This document shows, piece by piece, positions 24,964 through 33,525 of a DNA stretch of 64,000 nt; position 1 is the first letter of the stretch; each line of letters starts with the position of its first letter. Made by a program: the position numbers and the translations under genes. Source of the stretch: Bacillota bacterium. Its GTDB lineage: Bacteria > Bacillota > Clostridia > Lachnospirales > Lachnospiraceae. The DNA lies in the NCBI GenBank assembly GCA_023458035.1, contig JAEXAX010000031.1, positions 1-64,000 of the forward strand, read 5' to 3'. The notes below the pieces were generated by a model, which saw nothing but the letters and a program-made list of their open reading frames with translations, had not been told where the DNA came from and ran no database searches.

Positions 24964-25042
24964 CGTTATTGGATATATTGCGACAAATTTCCTCCGATAT
25001 GATAAGATAGCGGTATAGTAATGATTCCGATGAGGAGTAAAA

Positions 25043-27343
25043 ATGAAAGCAGAAAATCTATTACGCATGCAGCAGGCCGGTCTGCCGGTACCGCCCTTTA
25101 TCACCGTAACAAAAGGAGAACCGATCTGCCTTGACTTCAGTCAGGCAGAGGCTTTTGCCGTGCGTTCTTCCTTTGCCGGAGAGGACGGTCAAGAACGCTC
25201 ATTTGCCGGCCAGTTTACCAGTCTGTTGGAGGTCGGTCGAGCGGCTGTGGCCGAAGCGGTGAAGCAGGTCTTTGCCGGTGCTGAGGCGGCCTCGGTGCGA
25301 CTGTACAAAGAACGAACAGATACAATATCGAGGTCTGAAACAGACGGAACTTCCTCGGCGGTCGCTCATCCGGCTTCCCGTGTCATCATTCAGGAGATGG
25401 TGGAAGCCGAGTTTGCCGGTGTCTTATTTACGGCCAATCCAAAAGGTTTGCTCAGTGAGATGGTACTGACGGCGGCACCGGGACTCGGGGATGCGGTGGT
25501 GACGGATGCGGTGGACACGGTCAGCCTACACGTCCACAGGCAGGAGAAAACCTCCTATGCAGTGTACAGCGGGCCGGTTATTCGACTGCCGCAGACCTTA
25601 ATCGATCAGATGATTGACTTGGGGCAGCGGGTGGAAAGCTTGTTTGGGCAGCCGATGGATATCGAATATGCCTACCGGGACGGTCAGGTTCTGCTTTTGC
25701 AGGCTAGGCCGATCAGTAGTTTGCAGGCCATACAGCGGCCGGGTTTTCGACCGATCATCTTGGATGACAGCAACATCGCCGAGAGCTATCCGGGGCTGTC
25801 ATCACCATTGACCCAGAGCTTTGCCGTGGAAATTTACAGCGGTGTTTTTCATACCTTACTGACCAGACTGATCGGTCGCCGAGCGGCCGAGAGGTATCGG
25901 TCCGCCGTTACCGAACAGATGGTCGAGGCCAACAGCGGACACCTGTATTACCGCATTGATCACTGGTACGAGGTGCTGCGGCTGCTACCGTTTTCCGGCT
26001 GCATCATCCCGCTGTGGCAAAAGATGCTGGGAGTAGAGGAAAAGGCAGTCGGCGGCAGTACATTTGCGGTACCGCTGCGACGGAAGCTTCGGGTGGCCCT
26101 GATGTTTATCCGCCTGCTTTGTACGGTACAGGGCCGGATGAAACGGTTGAATGCCGATTTCGGTGACCTGCTGCCGCAGTATCAGAAGCGGATTGTGAGT
26201 GCGAGTGAGCCGCTACAGCTTTGGCAGTTGTACAGAGAAATATTTGACCGTTTGATCCGGGATTGGGACTGGACCCTGATCAATGATATGTATGCCTTTT
26301 TATTTACCGGTCTATCCGGTAAACAGCGGGCAGGCCTGGATAAACGGCAGCAGCTCGACAGTATGAAGCCCATTTTGGGAATGGAGCGGCTGATTGAAAT
26401 CGCTACCCAAAACGGTTTGGATTCGGCAGCCTATCGTAAAGCCGAAGCGGCCTATATCGACCGCTATGGCGATCGTTGTGTCGGGGAATTAAAATTAGAG
26501 ACCGAAACCTATCGGACACATCCGCAGCAACTGCGCGAGCAGGTGGCGGCGCGGTTGCAGGAAAATGGCACAGCAAGACGAGCACAAATAAAGCAAGATA
26601 AACAGGCAGAAGAGACAAAACAGGTGACCCCGCAGCGTCGCCGTGTGCCGCTGTTCGCCCGCCTGGCCGCTAACGGCATCTCCGGTCGGGAGCAGTCCAG
26701 ACTGAATCGCAGTCGGATTTTTGGTTTAATGCGTGGCATCATCAGAAAACTGGCGAACCATCCGACCATCGCTCTTGGTGATGATATCTTTTATTTGAGT
26801 CTGGATGAGATTGAAGCCCTGGTGAAGCATCCGGCCGAGATAGACCGGCAGGAGTTGAACCGTCGAATCGCTGTCGCAAAATGGCGGTTGGCCAATTTTG
26901 CCAAGGCGCCGTTGTGGAACAGGTTGGTTTTTGCCGGCCGGCCCTACGATATCGCAGATGAGATTGCCGATCCGGCAGTGGCGGATGAGTCAGCGAGAGA
27001 TGCAAAAGAGGTACAGATGTTTTTGCACGGTACGGCAGTTTCAGCCGGCAATATTCGGGCACAGGTGGTACTGGTGCGGGATCCGCAGCAGCTTGATCCG
27101 TCGACGGTGGCCGGGAAGATTCTGGTTACCCATAGTACCGATCCCGGTTGGTTTATGTTGGTCAGTCAGTGTGCCGGTATCATCGCTGAGCGCGGATCGC
27201 TGCTGTCGCATACGGCCATCATTGCCAGAGAATTGAAAAAACCGGCCATCGTCGGGGTGCGTCAGGTTTTCAAAAAACTGCAAGACGGTGAGATGGTGGA
27301 ACTGGATGCCGAGCGGGGCATCGTGACCCGAATCGGAGAGTAG
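25043..27343 (+). CDS. PEP-synthase/rifampin-phosphotransferase-like enzyme
   Basis: 766 residues. The N-terminal ATP-grasp domain (about 1-230) has FAVRSSFAGEDGQERSFAGQ, VIIQEMV.AEFAGVLFTANP and DIEYAYRDGQVLLLQARPI. The middle domain (about 235-650) is unlike PEP synthase. The C-terminal swivelling domain has catalytic His723 in GSLLSHTAIIARE. The order ATP-middle-His is that of rifampin phosphotransferases, which transfer the beta-phosphate of ATP to an acceptor hydroxyl. The acceptor here is unknown. Neighbouring lipid genes suggest a prenol or lipid headgroup rather than a drug. It is first in the 25-31 kb run, with GAGGAG 5 bases upstream. Confidence 0.85.
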   Translation: MKAENLLRMQQAGLPVPPFITVTKGEPICLDFSQAEAFAVRSSFAGEDGQERSFAGQFTSLLEVGRAAVAEAVKQVFAGAEAASVRLYKERTDTISRSETDGTSSAVAHPASRVIIQEMVEAEFAGVLFTANPKGLLSEMVLTAAPGLGDAVVTDAVDTVSLHVHRQEKTSYAVYSGPVIRLPQTLIDQMIDLGQRVESLFGQPMDIEYAYRDGQVLLLQARPISSLQAIQRPGFRPIILDDSNIAESYPGLSSPLTQSFAVEIYSGVFHTLLTRLIGRRAAERYRSAVTEQMVEANSGHLYYRIDHWYEVLRLLPFSGCIIPLWQKMLGVEEKAVGGSTFAVPLRRKLRVALMFIRLLCTVQGRMKRLNADFGDLLPQYQKRIVSASEPLQLWQLYREIFDRLIRDWDWTLINDMYAFLFTGLSGKQRAGLDKRQQLDSMKPILGMERLIEIATQNGLDSAAYRKAEAAYIDRYGDRCVGELKLETETYRTHPQQLREQVAARLQENGTARRAQIKQDKQAEETKQVTPQRRRVPLFARLAANGISGREQSRLNRSRIFGLMRGIIRKLANHPTIALGDDIFYLSLDEIEALVKHPAEIDRQELNRRIAVAKWRLANFAKAPLWNRLVFAGRPYDIADEIADPAVADESARDAKEVQMFLHGTAVSAGNIRAQVVLVRDPQQLDPSTVAGKILVTHSTDPGWFMLVSQCAGIIAERGSLLSHTAIIARELKKPAIVGVRQVFKKLQDGEMVELDAERGIVTRIGE

Positions 27344-27367
27344 ATAGATTAAGCAAGGGAGTTAAAT

Positions 27368-27715
27368 ATGAACTACGAACGAGTTTACAATATGAGTGTC
27401 GGTCAGGTTTTTCCGCTATTATATGCAAAGGCCGAGCGCAAAGGGCGGTCTGCCGCAGAGGTAACGGCAGTAATCGAGTGGCTGACCGGTTACAGCGAGG
27501 CAGAGATTCAAACATGTATGGCGGAGGAGATGAGCTATCGACAGTTTTTTGCCGAGGCACCGGCCTTTCATCCGCGGGCCGAGTTGATCAGCGGCAGTGT
27601 CTGTGGAATCAAGGTACAGGAAATCTCCGATCCGCTGATGAAGCAGGTGCGCCAGCTGGACAAGCTGGTGGATGAACTGGCCAAAGGAAAGGCATTGGAA
27701 AAGGTGCTCAGATGA
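27368..27715 (+). CDS. DUF2200 family protein
   Basis: 115 residues. Recognisable family features are VYNMSVGQVFPLLYAKAERKG at the start, VIEWLTGY in the middle and LDKLVDELAKGKALEKVLR at the end. Function unknown; usually a single small cytosolic protein. It lies 24 bases after the phosphotransferase, and its stop overlaps a 24-codon ORF in ATGA fashion. Confidence 0.85.
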   Translation: MNYERVYNMSVGQVFPLLYAKAERKGRSAAEVTAVIEWLTGYSEAEIQTCMAEEMSYRQFFAEAPAFHPRAELISGSVCGIKVQEISDPLMKQVRQLDKLVDELAKGKALEKVLR

Positions 27716-27786
27716 CCATTCAAGAATATATCGATCAAACCGCCGATTTGGCCCGCTGGTGCTATGAGCAGTATAAAAAATCATGA
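27712..27786 (+). CDS. Possible 24-residue peptide between DUF2200 and the acyltransferase-like gene
   Basis: The ATG at 27712 overlaps the DUF2200 stop (ATGA). It encodes MTIQEYIDQTADLARWCYEQ plus four residues. Its stop lies in the region of the ribosome site of the next gene. It may be a coupling peptide or the stump of a lost gene. Confidence 0.3.
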   Translation: MTIQEYIDQTADLARWCYEQYKKS

Positions 27787-27799
27787 TGAGGTAAAACAG

Positions 27800-28921
27800 A
27801 TGGGAACACAGACCGCAAACGAAGAGGGCTTGATCGTTAAACTGGTCAAAACGGCCGCCGAACAGGCGCTGTTCTTAGCCCTGCCCGGGCGTTTATACAG
27901 TAGGGACGATATCATGCAGGACAGAAAAAGCGAGCGTGATATTCTGCAAGGTCGACATGTGTTGCTGGCGGGGGCGGAAGTTTCGGCTTGGATGGTGACG
28001 ACGGTGGCCGGAGATCGGATTTTGGCCCGTTGTTTGCTGACAAGCTTTGCCGATGACGAGCTGGCCTACATCGGCTTCTTTGAATGTGTCGAGCGCCTTG
28101 CGGTTTGTCGCCTGCTGTTAACACAGATGGAGGACGAGGCAAGGAGGCTGGGAAAGCAAGGACTGAAAGGCCCGCTTGATCTGTCGTTTTGGCTGGGCTA
28201 CCGCTTTAAGGTGGATGCCTTTGACAGGCCCTACACCTCGGAACCGTATCAGAAAAGCTATTATGCGGACTTTTGGCAGGCCTGCGGCTATCTGGTGCAT
28301 GAGCGTTATGTCTCCAATGAATACAGACAGATTCCGGCTGACTACCGGCATCCGAAGCACAGCCTGCGTCTGAAACAGATGGGAGAGCGAGGCTATGTGT
28401 TTCGACACCCGCACTGGTGGAATTTTACCCGTTGTCTGAGAGACATCTATCGGATGTTGACAGACCTCTACAGTGACTTTCCGGGCTACCGGCCGATCAC
28501 TTGGCCGGCCTTTCGAACGTTATTCGGGGGCTTGCGTTTTGTAATTGATTCGGCTATGGTAATAGTGGCTTATCAAAAGGGGCAGGCGGCCGGCTTTACG
28601 GTGGCCCTGCCGGATTACGGTAATCTGTTGCCGCAGCCGTTCTCGCTGTCGTTTTTGCGACGATTGATGAGGCGAAAAAAAGATGCCAAACGGTATATCA
28701 TCCTCTATATGGGGGTTTACCCGGAGCATTTGGGGCTGGGACCGGCTATGGCGGAATTAATCAAGCAGGAGCTGCGCAGTCGAGGCGCGACTTCGGTCGG
28801 GGCTTTGATCCGTGAGGGTAAGGTGACGGGCAATTATTTTAAGGATTTGCAGGTGGCGAGCCGGCATTATGTGATGCTGGAGAAGCAACTGAGTTCGCCG
28901 ATATCAAAAGCGGTCTTGTGA
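27800..28921 (+). CDS. GNAT-fold (YghO-like) acyltransferase candidate
   Basis: The start ATG 27800 has GAGG 9 bases upstream; a 12-codon longer frame from 27764 lacks a site. The product is 373 residues. It begins EGLIVKLVKTAAEQALFLALPGRLY, typical of the long GNAT-like proteins of the YghO type, with LSFWLGYRFKVDAF and DFWQACGYLVHERY in the middle and a C-terminal acyl-CoA-binding-like segment ILYMGVYPEHLGLGPAMAEL. No signal peptide. The substrate is unknown. The position between a phosphotransferase and lipid kinase genes suggests N- or O-acylation of a lipid precursor; this is inference. Confidence 0.6.
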   Translation: MGTQTANEEGLIVKLVKTAAEQALFLALPGRLYSRDDIMQDRKSERDILQGRHVLLAGAEVSAWMVTTVAGDRILARCLLTSFADDELAYIGFFECVERLAVCRLLLTQMEDEARRLGKQGLKGPLDLSFWLGYRFKVDAFDRPYTSEPYQKSYYADFWQACGYLVHERYVSNEYRQIPADYRHPKHSLRLKQMGERGYVFRHPHWWNFTRCLRDIYRMLTDLYSDFPGYRPITWPAFRTLFGGLRFVIDSAMVIVAYQKGQAAGFTVALPDYGNLLPQPFSLSFLRRLMRRKKDAKRYIILYMGVYPEHLGLGPAMAELIKQELRSRGATSVGALIREGKVTGNYFKDLQVASRHYVMLEKQLSSPISKAVL

Positions 28922-28957
28922 CCGCGGAAGATGAACTGACAAACAGAAAGTGACAGA

Positions 28958-29311
28958 ATGAAAAATAAGACCTTTATTGACAGCATCCGTTGTGCCCTGC
29001 GGGGGATTGCGGCAGCGGTGTGCAGTGAGAAAAATTTCAGATATTATCTGGTGATCGATCTGATCTTCCTGGGCCTCGATCTGTGGTGGCGGGTCGATCG
29101 GATAACTTGGCTTTTGTATATCCTGACCAGCCTGAGTGTTTACGCCATGGAGTGTGTCAATACCGCCATCGAGCGACTTTGTGATTACCAGACACAGGAA
29201 ACGGTGCCGCTGATCGGTACGGTCAAAGACATGGCGGCCGGTGCGGTGTTGGTGTGCGGCGTCGGCTTTTTTACGGTGCAGATTTTTGCCTTTGTGCAAT
29301 GGCTGTCATAG
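28958..29311 (+). CDS. Diacylglycerol/undecaprenol kinase (DgkA family)
   Basis: 117 residues with three membrane helices. The family core ECVNTAIERLCDYQTQ (about 67-82) and GTVKDMAAGAVLV (about 87-99) is clear. In Gram-positives this family mostly phosphorylates undecaprenol, feeding the carrier-lipid pool; here it may act on a dedicated prenol or diacylglycerol. It is nine bases upstream of the CarS-like gene. Confidence 0.9.
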   Translation: MKNKTFIDSIRCALRGIAAAVCSEKNFRYYLVIDLIFLGLDLWWRVDRITWLLYILTSLSVYAMECVNTAIERLCDYQTQETVPLIGTVKDMAAGAVLVCGVGFFTVQIFAFVQWLS

Positions 29312-29320
29312 GAGAAACGC

Positions 29321-29902
29321 ATGAACATTCTCAGTATGTATGTAACCATGTTGCCGACCATCCTCGGTGGCATCACCAATATGATATTTACCAAGACGGG
29401 CTTCTACCGTCGGCACAGGCGGCCGTTGGACGGCGGCTTCTGTCTGAAGGACGGCAGACGGCTGTTTGGGGATAGCAAGACGGTAATCGGCTTTTGTTCG
29501 ATGGCCGTCTTTACCATGCTCTGGCAAGTCTTGTGGGGGCTGATTTGCGCAGGTGCCGGCTGGAATGAGATCAATGATCTGTATCGCAATTTACCGAATA
29601 CAGTCCTCGTTAATCTGCTGAACGGCATGATGTTTGGCATTGCCTACATGTTGTTCGAACTGCCGAACAGTCTGATCAAACGGCGACTCGATATTTCGGC
29701 CGGACAGCCCGGCGGGTCTGTCAAAAAGATTATCTTTTTTATGGTTGACCAATTTGATTCGATGTTCGGTGTCATCGGCTGGCTGCTGGTGGTGGCCGGC
29801 TTACGCACAGGAGAATTCTTCGGCTATCTGCTGCTTGGCGGTTTGACCCATGTGGCGGTCAATGCCCTGCTCATCCTACTTAGAATCAGAAAGCATTTGT
29901 AA
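29321..29902 (+). CDS. CDP-archaeol-synthase-like (CarS/CdsA-type) membrane protein
   Basis: 193 residues with about five helices. The CarS signature is visible as PLDGGFCLKDGRRLFGDSKT (about 36-55). The second conserved part is NSLIKRRLDISAGQ, followed by DQFDSMFG (about 144-151). CarS enzymes activate an unsaturated ether or isoprenoid lipid phosphate with CTP. A bacterial homologue next to a UbiA-type gene suggests a CDP-activated prenyl or ether lipid. The activity is not proved. Confidence 0.75.
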   Translation: MNILSMYVTMLPTILGGITNMIFTKTGFYRRHRRPLDGGFCLKDGRRLFGDSKTVIGFCSMAVFTMLWQVLWGLICAGAGWNEINDLYRNLPNTVLVNLLNGMMFGIAYMLFELPNSLIKRRLDISAGQPGGSVKKIIFFMVDQFDSMFGVIGWLLVVAGLRTGEFFGYLLLGGLTHVAVNALLILLRIRKHL

Positions 29903-29956
29903 AATAGGTGATATTGCTGTTCTAAAAATTATCAGAATCAGAAAGGAGAGACGATT

Positions 29957-30931
29957 TTGAACGCTTCAATCAAACGTCTCGGTATCTATTGCCGGGAGAT
30001 GTATCCGCTGCTTCCGCGACTGGGGTTGGGCTTTCTAATCTTCAGTGAAATTTATTTTATCGTGTTGCTGAATCACGGTGTCGGAAGCAGCCGCCTGTTG
30101 TCGGTGACACCGGTAGCCGGACAATCTGCTTTCTTTAGCTGGTGGCAGCAGCATGATGTCACCGGCATGCTGGTCTGCGGATTTACGGTGTTCAGTTTTT
30201 TATTTTGGCTGAGAATCGCCGATGACTTTAAGGATTATGAGCTGGACTGTCGGTTGTTTGCTACACGCCCTCTGCCCGCCGGTCGGGTGTATAAGAAAGA
30301 TCTGCGTATCCTGGCAGTCCTTTTGATCGGCTTTACCTTATTGCTGAATCTGCTGTTGATGAATAATTTTTTGTTCTGCCTGCTGTTATATACCTATGGC
30401 AGTCTGATGGCGGTCTGGTTCTTTCAGAAGCATAAGATCGCCCGCTCCTTGCCATTGGCACTTGTGACCCATAACCCGGTACAGATCATCTTAAACCTGT
30501 ACATTATTTCTTATGTGGTGATTAAGTATCAGCTGCCCATCTTTGACCTGACCAATGCCATGGCCGTATTGACTCTGTATTTCCCGGCCCTGATCTGGGA
30601 GGTATCGAGAAAAATTCGGGCGCCGCAGGAGGAAACAGAGTATGTGACCTATTCGAAGTTGTTCGGTTACCGGCAGGCGACGAACTTTGTGTTGGTGCTG
30701 ACCTGGGTGGATCTGGTGACCAATATTATCCTAGTATGGCAGTTGAATCGCTGGTCGGTCATCGCCCTATTGATCAATGCGGTCTGGATTACGGTTGACC
30801 TGATTCGCTACAAACGAAAGCCGACGGCCTTTCGAGTGGTCGCCAAGGTCGAGCGCTATACCTATATATTAGAGTCAATGATGATTCTGACCATTGTGCT
30901 GTATCTGCTGACGGACGGTCGCATCAGTTAG
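29957..30931 (+). CDS. UbiA-family prenyltransferase
   Basis: 324 residues with eight to nine helices. The first Asp-rich motif reads RIADDFKDYELDCRLF and is followed by TRPLPAGRV, the hallmark of UbiA. The second motif is altered (LIWEVSRKIRAPQEETEYVT in place of DxxxD). Such enzymes move a prenyl group from a diphosphate to an aromatic ring, heme or glycerol phosphate (DGGGP synthase). With a CarS-like gene upstream, a glycerol- or polyol-type acceptor is attractive. TTG start with AAAGGAGAG upstream. Confidence 0.78.
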   Translation: MNASIKRLGIYCREMYPLLPRLGLGFLIFSEIYFIVLLNHGVGSSRLLSVTPVAGQSAFFSWWQQHDVTGMLVCGFTVFSFLFWLRIADDFKDYELDCRLFATRPLPAGRVYKKDLRILAVLLIGFTLLLNLLLMNNFLFCLLLYTYGSLMAVWFFQKHKIARSLPLALVTHNPVQIILNLYIISYVVIKYQLPIFDLTNAMAVLTLYFPALIWEVSRKIRAPQEETEYVTYSKLFGYRQATNFVLVLTWVDLVTNIILVWQLNRWSVIALLINAVWITVDLIRYKRKPTAFRVVAKVERYTYILESMMILTIVLYLLTDGRIS

Positions 30932-30968
30932 AAAATATGAAATTTTATAAAAACGGAAGGAAGAAACT

Positions 30969-31673
30969 ATGAAGAAAATCGGAATCATCGGAGCCATGCA
31001 CGTGGAGGTAGAGGCTTTGATTCATCAGATGGAAGAAAAGACTTGTACCCGAAAGGCCGGGATGGAGTTTTATGAGGGAAGGCTTTGTAACCGACCGGTG
31101 GTGGTGGTGCAAAGCGGTATCGGAAAAGTGAACGCAGCCATCTGTTCCCAGCTTCTGATCGACCTGTTTGCGGTTGACATCCTGATCAATACCGGGATTG
31201 CCGGAGCCTTGGACAGTCGTTTACGCATTGGCGACATCGTCCTGTCAGAAGAGGCTGTCTACCATGATATGGTGGTGCCGGGCTATCCCATCGGACAGGT
31301 GCCGGGGCTGGCGGTGCATCGCTTTGCGGCTGATAAAGGCCTGCTTGAGACGGTTTTGAAAGTCAGTGCCGAGGTGAATGCGGATATTCACACCTACAGC
31401 GGTCGGGTGGTCAGCGGCGATCAGTTTATCTGCGAACCGGACAAGAAGCATTGGCTGCGTGATGAGGTCGGCGGGACCTGCGCCGAGATGGAGGGGGCAG
31501 CCATCGCCCACGTGGCCTGGAAAAATGCTGTCGCCTTTTTAATCATTCGCGCCATTTCCGATCAGGCGGATGATCAGGCCGAATTGGATTATCCGGCCTT
31601 TGAAAAGAAGGCAGCCGAGCATAGCGTGAATCTGTTGCTGGCTTGCATACCGCAGTTGGATTTGGTAAAATAG
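30969..31673 (+). CDS. mtnN: 5'-methylthioadenosine/S-adenosylhomocysteine nucleosidase
   Basis: 234 residues, the usual length. It cleaves MTA and SAH, giving adenine and methylthioribose or S-ribosylhomocysteine. IGIIGAMHVEVEAL at the N-terminus, SGIGKVNAA, NTGIAGALD and the catalytic region CAEMEGAAIAHV with RAISDQAD are present. AAGGAAG site. It follows the UbiA gene by 37 bases. Confidence 0.96.
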   Translation: MKKIGIIGAMHVEVEALIHQMEEKTCTRKAGMEFYEGRLCNRPVVVVQSGIGKVNAAICSQLLIDLFAVDILINTGIAGALDSRLRIGDIVLSEEAVYHDMVVPGYPIGQVPGLAVHRFAADKGLLETVLKVSAEVNADIHTYSGRVVSGDQFICEPDKKHWLRDEVGGTCAEMEGAAIAHVAWKNAVAFLIIRAISDQADDQAELDYPAFEKKAAEHSVNLLLACIPQLDLVK

Positions 31674-31710
31674 TACTGTTACCGAGGTAACAAGGGAGGA
31701 AGGAGAATAT

Positions 31711-33057
31711 ATGTCACAAAGAATTCGTTTTGATTATAGCAAGGTTGAAAACATCGGTGCCCATGAGTTGGCTTACATGAAGGAGAAGGCTCTGGCAGCC
31801 AGAACTCAGTTGGTGGAAAAGAGCGGAGCCGGATCGGATTTCCTGGGTTGGATCGATCTGCCGGTTGCCTATGACAAGGCTGAGTTTGCCCGCATCAAGG
31901 AGGCAGCCAAGAAGATTCAGCAGGATTCCGAGGTGTTGATCGTCATCGGTATCGGCGGTTCCTATCTGGGTGCCAGAGCGGCCATCGACTTTTTGAACCA
32001 TCATTTTTACAATAATCTGCCAAAGGAGCAGCGTAAGACTCCGGAGATCTACTACTGCGGTAACAGCATTTCCGGCAGCTACCTGCACGACCTGATCGAG
32101 CTGGTGGGCGACAGAGATTTCTCGGTGAACATCATTTCGAAGTCGGGTACCACTACGGAGCCGGCTATTGCTTTTCGAGTATTTAAGAAGTTATTAGAGC
32201 AGAAGTACGGTAAGGAGGCGGCAGCGTCCCGTATCTATGCGACTACCGATCAGGCCCGCGGCGCCCTGAAGAATCTGGCGACCGAGGAGGGCTATGACAG
32301 CTATGTGGTGCCGGATGATGTCGGCGGTCGTTTCAGCGTCCTGACTGCTGTCGGGCTTTTGCCGATCGCAGTCAGCGGTGTGGATATTGATGCTCTGATG
32401 GCCGGCGCGGCCGAAGGGCGCCGCCTGGCACTGGAACTGCCGTTTGAGGAGAATGACGCCCTGCTGTACGCAGCCGTGCGTAACATCTTATACAATAAGG
32501 GCAAGAGCGTGGAAGTACTGGCCAACTATGAGCCCTGCCTGCATTTTGTGGCAGAGTGGTGGAAGCAGCTGTACGGCGAGAGCGAGGGTAAGGACCAGAA
32601 GGGTATCTTCCCGGCCGCTGTGGACCTGACCACCGACCTGCATTCCATGGGTCAGTTCATCCAGGACGGCGCCCGCATCCTGTTTGAGACCGTATTAAGC
32701 GTCGAGACCAGCCGCCATGAGATCCTGATCGAGGAGGAGCCGGTGGATCTGGACGGACTGAACTATTTAAGCGGCAAAGGCATGGATTTTGTCAATAAGT
32801 CTGCCATGAACGGAACCATTTTGGCTCACACTGACGGTCAGGTGCCGAACCTGTTGGTGAGCATTCCGGAAGTTAGTCCGTTCTATCTGGGACAGCTGTT
32901 CTATTTCTTTGAATTTGCTGTCGGCGTATCGGGCTACATCCTCGGCGTGAATCCGTTTGATCAACCGGGTGTAGAGAGTTATAAGAAGAATATGTTTGCC
33001 CTGCTCGGCAAGCCGGGCTTTGAGGCTGAGCGGGCCGCACTGCTGGCCAGACTGTAA
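31711..33057 (+). CDS. pgi: Glucose-6-phosphate isomerase
   Basis: 448 residues, the short bacterial type. Markers are VIGIGGSYLGARAAIDF (about 77-93), ISKSGTTTEPAIAFR, and a C-terminal FDQPGVESYKKNMFAL. Central glycolytic enzyme. Ribosome site GGAGGAAGGAG is very strong. It lies 37 bases after mtnN. Confidence 0.97.
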   Translation: MSQRIRFDYSKVENIGAHELAYMKEKALAARTQLVEKSGAGSDFLGWIDLPVAYDKAEFARIKEAAKKIQQDSEVLIVIGIGGSYLGARAAIDFLNHHFYNNLPKEQRKTPEIYYCGNSISGSYLHDLIELVGDRDFSVNIISKSGTTTEPAIAFRVFKKLLEQKYGKEAAASRIYATTDQARGALKNLATEEGYDSYVVPDDVGGRFSVLTAVGLLPIAVSGVDIDALMAGAAEGRRLALELPFEENDALLYAAVRNILYNKGKSVEVLANYEPCLHFVAEWWKQLYGESEGKDQKGIFPAAVDLTTDLHSMGQFIQDGARILFETVLSVETSRHEILIEEEPVDLDGLNYLSGKGMDFVNKSAMNGTILAHTDGQVPNLLVSIPEVSPFYLGQLFYFFEFAVGVSGYILGVNPFDQPGVESYKKNMFALLGKPGFEAERAALLARL

Positions 33058-33063
33058 AAACTA

Positions 33064-33108
33064 CGATAACCATAAGAAACTCGTAAAGCGTGTTTCTTAT
33101 GGTTATCG
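33064..33108 (+). other. Perfect 17-bp inverted repeat after pgi
   Basis: 33064-33080 and 33092-33108 are exact complements with an 11-base loop. A second stem, GCGAGCCA/TGGCTCGC, lies at 33130-33151. Neither is followed by a T run on the plus strand, so a role as mRNA 3'-end protector or Rho-assisted terminator is guesswork. Confidence 0.6.
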
Positions 33109-33160
33109 CAGCAATCGCCAAGATCCTGCGCGAGCCAGGAGCTTGGCTCGCCGCTTGCGT

Positions 33161-33190
33161 AAAAAAAGGAGCAGCCAGATCAGCTACTCC
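33161..33190 (-). terminator. Terminator of the 86-residue minus-strand gene
   Basis: On the minus strand GGAGTAGC (33190-33183) pairs with GCTGCTCC (33175-33168) with one mismatch, followed by seven T (33167-33161). The stem includes the end of the gene. Confidence 0.7.
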
Positions 33191-33444
33191 TCTATAATGT
33201 GGATTTCCAGATAGTCAAAATCGATTTTTTCGATAAAATGATCCTGATAAAAACGGGTCTTCCCCAGTCGCTTGAATTCATCGACAGTGGCATCCAGCCA
33301 GATGGGGACGGACAGGTCAAAGGAGGTGCAAAGCGCCTCCAGGCCGCGAAAGATTTTATGCGTCCGGGTGTCGTCGCTGATCTCTTCATAGACCTCATCC
33401 CGCAGCAAACGATTCTGTTTCCATATTTTTCCCCAAATGCGCAT
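33184..33444 (-). CDS. Conserved small protein of Clostridia, function unknown
   Basis: The ATG at 33444 is chosen for its AAGGA site and because the open frame upstream runs into the promoter region of cobA. The product is 86 residues: MRIWGKIWKQNRLLRDEV, then DDTRTHKIFRGLEALCTSFD, WLDATVDEFKRLGKTRF and a C-terminal FDYLEIHIIEE. I recall very similar short proteins in Lachnospiraceae but no assigned role. Divergent from cobA. Confidence 0.8.
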   Translation of the reverse strand: MRIWGKIWKQNRLLRDEVYEEISDDTRTHKIFRGLEALCTSFDLSVPIWLDATVDEFKRLGKTRFYQDHFIEKIDFDYLEIHIIEE

Positions 33445-33525
33445 TTCCTGCCATCCTTTCCGACAATCTCTGTCTGTAGGTAGTATAGAGGGTGGCCGGC
33501 GGCTTGTAAAGGAGAAAATCATATC

